The notes beneath the pieces are model-generated. The model was not told the origin of the DNA and searched no databases. It worked only from the letters and a program-made list of their open reading frames with translations. Position numbers and translations under genes: made by a program. Shown here in pieces: positions 1-5,589 of a stretch of 5,737 nt of DNA. Numbering within the stretch: position 1 is the stretch's first letter; each line of letters begins with the position of its first letter. The stretch comes from Bacteroidota bacterium (GTDB lineage Bacteria; Bacteroidota; Bacteroidia; UBA7662; CANHCV01). The stretch spans positions 1 through 5,737 of the forward strand of contig JAIYBD010000027.1 in assembly GCA_027488715.1 (NCBI GenBank), in the 5' to 3' direction.

Positions 1-127
1 AAGCTCAGGGACCGCAGATACCGGAACGAGGCCCTCAGACACCGGAATTACCTTTTCCTGGGTCCCCACAAAAGTCAAAAAATAAATCCACTAACGCATA
101 TTCCCCAATGATGTGATATATTCGGGC
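1..127 (+). other. Left-edge region: possible tail of an upstream gene plus leader of the T9SS protein gene
   Basis: No complete gene lies here. All three plus-strand frames are open from base 1, to stops at 83-85 (frame 2), 109-111 (frame 1) and 114-116 (frame 3). Frame 2 seems the best candidate for the C-terminus of an upstream gene: its third positions favour C as in the next gene, and it ends in ...TFSWVPTKVKK. At about 27 codons this cannot be proven. The minus strand is broken by several stops. An imperfect 12-bp direct repeat (CAGATACCGGAA at 15-26, CAGACACCGGAA at 36-47) has a 21-bp period, so it would encode a 7-residue repeat in any frame. The 42 bases between 86 and 127 would be the leader of the next gene. 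I see no Shine-Dalgarno motif there and only a poor match to a Bacteroidota promoter box at 117-124. Confidence 0.25.
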
Positions 128-877
128 ATGAAAACTTGGAAATTCTTGGCATGGGCGATTGCCCTCACCTCCACCCTGAACACCTTCGCGCAAACGGCAA
201 CCGATTTTACCGCCAACGACTGCGCGGGAACCTCCCACAACCTGTTTGCCGAACTCAATGCCGGCAAAGTGGTCGTTCTTACTTGGGTGATGCCGTGCGC
301 AAGCTGCGTGGGACCAGCTCAAACAGCTTCCAACACCGTTCGCAACCTGAATAACCCCCAAGTGGTGTTCTACATGGCCGACGATTACGCCAATTCCTCC
401 TGCGCAACTCTAGGAAGTTGGGCGCAATCCAACTCCATCCAGCCTACAGCAACGTTTTCCAGCGCCCAAATCCGAATGACCGATTACGGCTCCACCGGAA
501 TGCCTAAAACCGTTGTGCTCGGAGGAGCCGCTCACCGGGTCTTCCTCAATACCAATAACTCCCTCAATGCAACCGCTTTGTCGTCGGCCATCAATGCCGC
601 ACTCGGAAGCAGCAGCGCTCAAGATTTGGTTGATCGTCCTTTCTACGCTTACCCCAACCCGGCAAAAAATACCTTAAATCTGGTGATGATCGACCCCGCC
701 CTTCAGCAAGAAAAAATAACCATGACCAACATATCCGGACAAATCGTAAAGACGTGGGAAAAAATTCCTTCCACATTTACGGCCATTCCAACGTTGGATA
801 TTTCTGAATTACCAAGCGGATTGTACATTCTGAATGTAGGAAAAAGCGCTCAAACGATCAGCATCGCTCGCGATTAA
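128..877 (+). CDS. Secreted thioredoxin-fold (redoxin-like) protein with T9SS type A sorting domain
   Basis: This encodes a predicted exported thiol-disulfide protein of 249 aa. Residues 1-21 form a signal peptide (basic start, hydrophobic core, likely cut after TFA). The thioredoxin-like domain spans about 25-160. A beta strand (VVVLTWVMP) leads into the active-site motif C57-A-S-C60, and the cis-proline loop is seen as GMPKT at P126. Two further cysteines (C32, C92) could form a structural disulfide. After a short linker, residues 172-249 match a T9SS type A sorting domain: the YPNPAKNTLNL opening, a central NISGQIVKTW strand, and the LPSGLYILNV ending. This domain targets cargo through the outer membrane and is normally removed by the sortase PorU. 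I chose ATG at 128 because it starts a clean signal peptide; a GTG at 113 would only add MIYSG. The gene overlaps the convergent uvrA by 4 bp. Its codons are much richer in C-ending triplets than the oxidase genes. The physiological substrate is unknown. Confidence 0.88.
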   Translation: MKTWKFLAWAIALTSTLNTFAQTATDFTANDCAGTSHNLFAELNAGKVVVLTWVMPCASCVGPAQTASNTVRNLNNPQVVFYMADDYANSSCATLGSWAQSNSIQPTATFSSAQIRMTDYGSTGMPKTVVLGGAAHRVFLNTNNSLNATALSSAINAALGSSSAQDLVDRPFYAYPNPAKNTLNLVMIDPALQQEKITMTNISGQIVKTWEKIPSTFTAIPTLDISELPSGLYILNVGKSAQTISIARD

Positions 878-912
878 CGCTTTTCCTGTTCCCATTCCAT
901 CGCCAAAAAGCG
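839..912. repeat. Three-element repeat (AAAAAGCG, CGCTTTT, AAAAAGCG) over the convergent gene ends
   Basis: GGAAAAAGCG (839-848) is complementary, with a one-base bulge, to CGCTTTTCC (878-886). A second AAAAAGCG at 905-912 could pair with the same CGCTTTT (878-884). The middle arm can therefore pair with either flank, giving two mutually exclusive stem-loops with loops of about 29 and 20 nt. The first stem encloses both stop codons. Neither stem is followed by a run of U in either direction, so this is not a classical intrinsic terminator. It may act as a weak bidirectional 3'-end structure, or it may be chance within coding sequence. Confidence 0.3.
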
Positions 913-3714
913 TGCGGTATGGTTGCTCTCTTTTAACGATAGCATCTCCATGGGCGTGCCTTGAAAAGTTACGGTTCCTCCCCGCTTACCGGCTTCCGCA
1001 CCCACATCAATCAAATAATCGGCACTTTTGATCAAATCCATGTGGTGTTCAATGATCACCACCGTATTTCCCTTTTCAACCAATTTCTGCAATACCCCCA
1101 ACAGAATATCAACGTCTTGGAAATGCAATCCGGTGGTGGGTTCATCCAAAATATACAGGGTTTTGCCCGTATCCTTTTTACTCAATTCCGTGGCCAATTT
1201 CACGCGCTGAGCTTCCCCACCCGACAAAGTCGTACTCGGTTGGCCCAAGGTGATGTATCCCAAACCCACATCGTTCAAGGCCTGTAACTTCCTAGAAATC
1301 TGAGGGAAGGCTTCGAAAAACGGAATGGCATCTTCAATGCTTAAATTCAAAACGTCGTTGATGGATTTTCCTTTGTACCGAACCTCTAAGGTTTCGCGGT
1401 TGTAGCGACGGCCTTGGCAAGCTTCGCATTTTACTTGGACATCCGGCAAAAAGTTCATTTCAATGACCCTCACCCCTGCCCCTTTGCAGGTTTCACACCG
1501 GCCACCACTAACATTGAAGCTGAATCGACCTGGTTTATACCCACGAATTTTCGCTTCCGGCAACGTGGCGTAAAAATTACGAATGGCCGAAAAAACTTCA
1601 ACATACGTCGCAGGATTCGAACGGGGTGTTCTACCGATGGGCGCTTGATCAATTTCAATCACTTTGTCCAGATGCTCCAATCCATTCAACGATTCGAAGG
1701 GCAACGGTTTTTTCTTCGACCCCCAAAAATGGTTGTTGAGCGCCAAGTACAATGTTTCTTTAACGAGAGTTGATTTCCCGGAACCGGAAACACCCGTAAC
1801 AAGAACCAACGTTCCCAACGGAATTTGAATGGAAACGTCCTTCAAATTATTCCCTTTGGCTCCAAGAAGGGTAAGGAAATTTCCATTCCCCAATCGAGGA
1901 TTTTGATTAAAGGGAATGCCTTTTCGACCTACCAAATAATCGGCCGTAACGGTTTTTTGTTTCAAAAACTCTTTGGGAGATCCCTGACCTATGATTTCAC
2001 CGCCATGAATTCCAGCCCCAGGACCAATATCCACCACGTAATCGGCTTCCAAAATCATGTCTTTGTCGTGTTCCACCACCAAGACCGAGTTCCCCAAATC
2101 GCGAAGATTTTTCAAAGATTGAATCAACTGCAAATTATCCCGCTGATGTAAACCGATGGAAGGTTCGTCGAGGATATACAAAACACCCACCAACTGCGAC
2201 CCAATTTGGGTAGCCAATCGAATGCGTTGACTTTCACCGCCCGAAAGGGTGGCTGAACCTCGATTAAGGTTGAGGTAACCCAAACCAATATCACGCAAAA
2301 AGCCCAATCGAACTTTAATTTCTTTCAAAATTTCATGAGCCACTAAAGCGTCTTTTCCCTCGAATGGAGGAATATTCTCGAGCCATTGGGCTAAATCATC
2401 CAATTCCGATTGAGCAAATTCGGAAATGTTCTTTCCACCTATTTTATAATGAAGGGCCTCTTTTTTCAGGCGACCACCCTGGCAAGATGGACAGGGCACC
2501 GTAGTAACAAATTCTTCGGCCCAAGAACGCATGTTTTCATTGTCGTGCTGATCCAAAGATCGGCGAACCATGGCCACGACTCCCTCAAATTCGATGAGAT
2601 CGGTTTCTTTGAAATAATGAATGCTGGGAATTTCCAAAGGCTCTTGATCGCCATACAAAACCAAGTGAACATGCTCGGGTTTCCAATCGGAAATGGGCGC
2701 AGACAAGTTGAATTTATGGCGTTTGGATAACGCTTTGAGGACTTTGAAAATCCAGATATCGCGGTATTCACCCAATGGTGCAATCGCACCCGTCAGGATG
2801 GTCTTTTGTGGATCGGGAATTAGGGCTGCAACGTCAACTTCGGAAACGGTTCCCATGCCTTCGCATTCCGAACAGGCTCCATAAGGAGAATTGAAGGAAA
2901 ACGTATTGGGTTGGGGTTCGTCGTAAGCAAGTCCGTTTTCCGCATCCATCATGAATTTGGAAAACCAATGCAATGTTTCCGTTTCTAAATCGAGGACTTG
3001 AAAAATGCCTTTCCCCATTTTTAGCGCCAGTTGAACGCTTTTGATCACCCGTTGATCAACGGGAAGGTCCAAAATGATTCGATCTACCACCAATTCAATG
3101 TCGTGAATTTTGTAACGATCGACGCGGAGGTTGGGAACCAATTCGGTCATTACCCCATCGATGCGCATGCGGGTATATCCTTGTTTTCGGTATTGTTCGA
3201 AAAGTTCGCGGTAATGTCCTTTTCTTCCTCGAACAATGGGCGATAAAATGGCCAGTTTTTTACCCTCGAACCGAGCGCCCATTTCATCCAATATTTGCTG
3301 CTCGGTGTATTTCCGCATCGGCAAACCGCTGATGTACGAATAAGCAGTACCTACTTTTGCAAAGAGCAAACGAAGAAAATCGTAAATTTCGGTAACGGTA
3401 CCTACGGTAGACCGAGGATTTCGGTTCACGGTTTTTTGTTCGATGGAAATCACGGGCATCAGCCCGTCAATGCGATCCACATCGGGGCGTTCCATTTGAC
3501 CAATGAATTGGCGGGCATACACGGAAAACGATTCCATGTAGCGCCGTTGACCTTCAGCAAAAATGGTATCAAACGCTAGGGACGATTTTCCCGAGCCAGA
3601 GAGACCGGTAAATACCACCAACGCATTGCGAGGAATCCGTACTGAAACATCTTTAAGGTTGTTTTCACGCGCTCCTTCCACCTCCAAAAACAACGGTTCC
3701 TTGCCTTTCTTCAT
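874..3714 (-). CDS. uvrA: Excinuclease ABC subunit A (UvrA), nucleotide excision repair
   Basis: UvrA is the cytoplasmic DNA-damage sensor of nucleotide excision repair: an ATPase dimer that finds lesions and loads UvrB. The 946-aa length matches the family (E. coli about 940). Both ABC ATPase halves are complete. ATPase I has Walker A GLSGSGKS (37-44), signature LSGGESQR (490-497), Walker B LYILDEPS (512-519) and H-loop H549. ATPase II has GVSGSGKST (641-649), LSGGEAQR (830-837), LYILDEPT (853-860) and H-loop H890 or H891. The UvrB-binding region (about 130-245) is present, which favours UvrA1 over shorter UvrA2 paralogs. The C-terminal zinc module is intact (C740, C743, C763, C766). In the first zinc module only C281 and C284 remain; the expected upstream CxxC reads FMMD near 254-257. 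Another CxxC lies at 408/411. The ATG start is firm because an in-frame stop lies 12 bp upstream (3727-3729). The gene follows the oxidase cluster by 35 bp on the same strand and has its own candidate promoter. Confidence 0.98.
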   Translation of the reverse strand: MKKGKEPLFLEVEGARENNLKDVSVRIPRNALVVFTGLSGSGKSSLAFDTIFAEGQRRYMESFSVYARQFIGQMERPDVDRIDGLMPVISIEQKTVNRNPRSTVGTVTEIYDFLRLLFAKVGTAYSYISGLPMRKYTEQQILDEMGARFEGKKLAILSPIVRGRKGHYRELFEQYRKQGYTRMRIDGVMTELVPNLRVDRYKIHDIELVVDRIILDLPVDQRVIKSVQLALKMGKGIFQVLDLETETLHWFSKFMMDAENGLAYDEPQPNTFSFNSPYGACSECEGMGTVSEVDVAALIPDPQKTILTGAIAPLGEYRDIWIFKVLKALSKRHKFNLSAPISDWKPEHVHLVLYGDQEPLEIPSIHYFKETDLIEFEGVVAMVRRSLDQHDNENMRSWAEEFVTTVPCPSCQGGRLKKEALHYKIGGKNISEFAQSELDDLAQWLENIPPFEGKDALVAHEILKEIKVRLGFLRDIGLGYLNLNRGSATLSGGESQRIRLATQIGSQLVGVLYILDEPSIGLHQRDNLQLIQSLKNLRDLGNSVLVVEHDKDMILEADYVVDIGPGAGIHGGEIIGQGSPKEFLKQKTVTADYLVGRKGIPFNQNPRLGNGNFLTLLGAKGNNLKDVSIQIPLGTLVLVTGVSGSGKSTLVKETLYLALNNHFWGSKKKPLPFESLNGLEHLDKVIEIDQAPIGRTPRSNPATYVEVFSAIRNFYATLPEAKIRGYKPGRFSFNVSGGRCETCKGAGVRVIEMNFLPDVQVKCEACQGRRYNRETLEVRYKGKSINDVLNLSIEDAIPFFEAFPQISRKLQALNDVGLGYITLGQPSTTLSGGEAQRVKLATELSKKDTGKTLYILDEPTTGLHFQDVDILLGVLQKLVEKGNTVVIIEHHMDLIKSADYLIDVGAEAGKRGGTVTFQGTPMEMLSLKESNHTARFLAMEWEQEKR

Positions 3715-3721
3715 CAGGCTA

Positions 3722-3729
3722 CAAAATTA
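3722..3729 (-). promoter_or_regulatory. Candidate Bacteroidota -7 promoter box for uvrA (TAATTTTG)
   Basis: Read on the minus strand, the uvrA upstream gap contains TAATTTTG, an exact match to the TAnnTTTG -7 consensus known for the primary sigma factor of Bacteroidota. No TTG or TTTG -33 element is visible about 20 nt further upstream, where the sequence is T- and C-rich. Only 7 nt separate the box from the ATG, so a start site at the usual distance would give a leaderless or nearly leaderless mRNA. In such AT-rich sequence a chance match is quite possible. Confidence 0.33.
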
Positions 3730-3749
3730 GAAAAGTAAACGGGGAAAAA

Positions 3750-3998
3750 TTAAAAATTATTGGGATTATTGAGGTTCAATTCCGCTTTACGCTTTTCGTT
3801 ACGGTAATTGTAATAAAAAATCCCACCTCCAACGATTCCAATTAAAAAAGGAGTGAGTAAAAGGTAAACAATGGCTTTATTCAAGTTCTTTCCTTCACCA
3901 TTCTGACTATTTTCAACTGTGGTTTTACACATGGGGCATTGAGCCGAAACGGGGGCCACAGAAAGCGAAATAAAAAGAAAGAATATCAGCTTTTTCAT
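3750..3998 (-). CDS. Small exported single-span membrane protein with N-terminal CPMC motif (function unknown)
   Basis: This 82-aa protein has no established function that I know of; small proteins of this kind commonly follow DUF420 genes in Bacteroidota oxidase clusters. Residues 1-19 form a signal peptide (MKK start, hydrophobic core, cleavage after VSA). Cleavage would leave Q20-C21-P-M-C24 as the extreme N-terminus of the mature protein, in the periplasm. A polar stretch (25-41) follows, then one membrane helix (about 42-64) and a basic tail (YRNEKRK) expected in the cytoplasm, giving an N-out, C-in topology. It is not a lipoprotein, because Q rather than G, A or S precedes the cysteine. 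The motif lacks the histidine of a CxxCH haem site, so metal binding or thiol exchange is the likelier role (inference). The start overlaps the DUF420 stop by 4 bp (ATGA), indicating translational coupling and supporting that it is a real gene. Confidence 0.82.
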   Translation of the reverse strand: MKKLIFFLFISLSVAPVSAQCPMCKTTVENSQNGEGKNLNKAIVYLLLTPFLIGIVGGGIFYYNYRNEKRKAELNLNNPNNF

Positions 3999-4537
3999 GT
4001 GTAATACGGTGAAATCATCACATACACAATTACCCCTGTAACACTAACATACAACCACAATGGCCAAGTGTACTTCGCCAACTTTTTGTGTTTGGAAAAC
4101 TCGCCAGTCAATCCACGGTAAGCTGTGAAAAGAATGAGAGGAAGGATGGTTCCAGCCAACACGATATGGGTAGAAAGGATGATGTAATAAAAGATTTTGA
4201 TGCCGCCCACTCCACCAAACGAAGTATCGCCGGCGAATAAATGGTGGGCGATGTAGGAAACCAAAAATAACAAACTGAAAAGTAATGCGCCCATCATGCT
4301 GGTTTTGTGGGATTGGTATTTCTTTTGTTTCACAAAAACCAAGGCGATGATCAGAAGAACGGAAACGGCGGTATTTAATGTCCCATTGATATGAGCGAAA
4401 ACATGGGGATCGAAGCCTAAATCAACCTCCAGGGTAACACGACTAAGAATAACAACGGCAGCGAAAACGACTAAGGAAACAAGACCAATGATCCACCAAG
4501 CTTTGCGGTCATTTATTTGTAATGAAGGTTCAATCAT
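3995..4537 (-). CDS. DUF420 family integral membrane protein (CtaM/YozB-like), probable oxidase assembly factor
   Basis: This 180-aa polytopic protein has five predicted membrane segments, near 14-32, 50-70, 81-102, 114-138 and 157-175. Histidines typical of DUF420 lie close to the membrane faces: H45 and H49 (DPHVFAHINGTLN), H77 (YQSHKTSMM), the H98-H99 pair (YIAHHLF) and H124 (STHIVLA). Related proteins include YozB of Bacillus and CtaM of Staphylococcus aureus, the latter reported to be needed for maturation of a haem-copper terminal oxidase. Position right after oxidase subunit and SCO-like genes supports the same kind of role here. The histidines suggest haem or copper contact, but that is inference. 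The gene lies 19 bp after the SCO-like gene and overlaps the following small gene by 4 bp. The ATG at 4537 lacks a Shine-Dalgarno motif. The length is normal and no defect is seen. Confidence 0.87.
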   Translation of the reverse strand: MIEPSLQINDRKAWWIIGLVSLVVFAAVVILSRVTLEVDLGFDPHVFAHINGTLNTAVSVLLIIALVFVKQKKYQSHKTSMMGALLFSLLFLVSYIAHHLFAGDTSFGGVGGIKIFYYIILSTHIVLAGTILPLILFTAYRGLTGEFSKHKKLAKYTWPLWLYVSVTGVIVYVMISPYYT

Positions 4538-4556
4538 AATGAATAAACGGGGAGAG

Positions 4557-5207
4557 TTACTTTTTGTTTTTGGCGACTTCTTCTAAATTCTTTTCTTTGG
4601 TTAGCACCGTAAGAGCACCCATCAAATCGTCGATTTCGCGTTTTTTGGTTAAGTTGAAATAGCTACGAATACGCTGTTGGTAGTCCATTAAAACAATTTG
4701 CCACTCCTTGGTGTCTAGTTGGTAATTGGTAATGAGGTATTCTCTCTTTAAGAAGGATTCGATGGAATCTTGAGGAATTCCAACAAAATACACGCGTTGT
4801 GGATCAAACTCATACCGTTTCATCAAGGAATCCAATTGAATGGAAGAAACAGTTTCCTGTGGATAGAAGTTAACAAATTTAAGGGCGGGTGATGCTTTCA
4901 AAGCGTCTTGTAAACGTTTCCATTGGGTGTAAGCAAATCCGCAAGGTTCACCGCAGGAAGGTTGAAGAAAGGAAGCCATCCAAATGCGATTTTGGATGGA
5001 ATCTGCTGAGAATTTTTGATTGTAGGAATCAAAAAAAGTGGAAACCTGGTGATAGATGGTATCAACCTGATTTCCACTGGTTACTACGGGAGTTTTCTCG
5101 CCGTAAAAAGGTAATTTCTGATAATTATTCTTCCCGATATTAAGGAAAATCAAAACAATAATCGCAGGGACAAAGAGGATACCTCCAATTAATGCTAATC
5201 TTTTCAC
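4557..5207 (-). CDS. SCO1/SenC-family membrane-anchored thioredoxin-like protein, lacking the copper-ligand histidine
   Basis: SCO proteins sit on the outer face of the inner membrane and help build the CuA centre of cytochrome c oxidase, by delivering copper or by reducing the CuA cysteines. This 216-aa protein has one N-terminal anchor helix (5-23) and a thioredoxin-like domain (about 52-205). The CxxxC pair is C85-G-E-P-C89. It lies in the normal place after a beta strand (IWMASFLQPS), but the usual CPxxCP prolines are altered. The usual DPxxDT segment is also poorly kept (NFYPQETVSS). Where most SCO proteins read TH before the strand VLVD, this one reads T166-K167 before VLMD. The only histidine in the protein is H53, upstream of the fold core. 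The start is GTG at 5207, 2 bp after the subunit IV stop; no in-frame ATG offers a sensible alternative. Family membership rests on fold layout and position. The loss of histidine suggests a thiol-reductase role or altered copper site (inference). Confidence 0.8.
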   Translation of the reverse strand: MKRLALIGGILFVPAIIVLIFLNIGKNNYQKLPFYGEKTPVVTSGNQVDTIYHQVSTFFDSYNQKFSADSIQNRIWMASFLQPSCGEPCGFAYTQWKRLQDALKASPALKFVNFYPQETVSSIQLDSLMKRYEFDPQRVYFVGIPQDSIESFLKREYLITNYQLDTKEWQIVLMDYQQRIRSYFNLTKKREIDDLMGALTVLTKEKNLEEVAKNKK

Positions 5208-5209
5208 AA

Positions 5210-5578
5210 TTAATGTTGTTCGGGGGCGTGATTTTCTACGTGTTCAATCTTCTCGTTGGAAGTGACATTTTCTTTGCGAATATTATTCCAATATCCGCCT
5301 TCGTACAATACCAACACAATGCAGTAGATAACGAAAATTGGCGGTAGAGCGATGGAATAAATCAAATTGATTTTCTCGAATTTCAAGTGCATGAAATATG
5401 CAATGATATAAAATGCTTTGAATAGGGTAAGAACAACGTACGTAAGGTTTACCGCTAATTTATGGTCATTACGAAGACCTTCTAACGCTGGAGTTAATGC
5501 AATCAAAAACTCCAAAACGGTAATTGCTAACAAAATGAAAAATACTTTCCAAATTTGTTTTGTATCAAAACCTGCCAT
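5210..5578 (-). CDS. Cytochrome c oxidase subunit IV family protein (bacterial COX4/CyoD-like)
   Basis: This is a small accessory subunit of a haem-copper terminal oxidase in the inner membrane, thought to stabilise the core subunits. The protein is 122 aa with three predicted membrane helices (about 10-29, 43-64, 70-92). The second ends in the YFMHLKFE signature typical of bacterial subunit IV, with H64 inside it. A polar, histidine- and glutamate-rich tail (residues 100-122) follows. I chose the ATG at 5578, giving MAGFDTKQIW. The in-frame ATG at 5626 would add 16 residues and run into the end of the subunit III gene, and no such extension is expected in the family. The gene follows subunit III by 11 bp and precedes the SCO-like gene by 2 bp, so it is almost surely co-transcribed with both. 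Codon use is AT-rich at third positions. Confidence 0.88.
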   Translation of the reverse strand: MAGFDTKQIWKVFFILLAITVLEFLIALTPALEGLRNDHKLAVNLTYVVLTLFKAFYIIAYFMHLKFEKINLIYSIALPPIFVIYCIVLVLYEGGYWNNIRKENVTSNEKIEHVENHAPEQH

Positions 5579-5589
5579 GATGAGGATAT

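Noticed and set aside
8..66. GGGACC and GGTCCC as a hairpin at the left edge
   Set aside because: The arms are only 6 bp with a loop of about 47 nt and no U-run follows, so chance is the simplest explanation.
117..124. TATATTCG as a -7 promoter box for the T9SS protein gene
   Set aside because: It mismatches TAnnTTTG at a core T, has no -33 partner, and sits 3 nt from the start codon.
113..127. GTG start at 113 for the T9SS protein gene
   Set aside because: It adds only MIYSG before a textbook signal peptide beginning with MKTWKF at 128.
35..361. Minus-strand 108-aa open frame opposite the start of the T9SS protein gene
   Set aside because: It lies opposite a clearly coding signal peptide and thioredoxin domain, has a low-complexity glycine-rich translation, and matches no family I recognise.
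961..3579. Many plus-strand open frames of 60-119 codons inside uvrA, such as 1414-1773 and 2410-2730
   Set aside because: They are antisense shadows of a fully intact, highly conserved uvrA and show no domain, signal peptide or start context of their own.
3750..3998. Reading the small CPMC protein as a c-type cytochrome or lipoprotein
   Set aside because: CPMC is followed by K rather than the H needed for a CxxCH haem site, and the residue before C21 is Q, which does not fit a lipobox.
4889..5143. Plus-strand 84-codon frame opposite the SCO-like gene
   Set aside because: It is antisense to a gene with a recognisable fold and tight operon spacing; the translation is rich in K, R and W without a domain.
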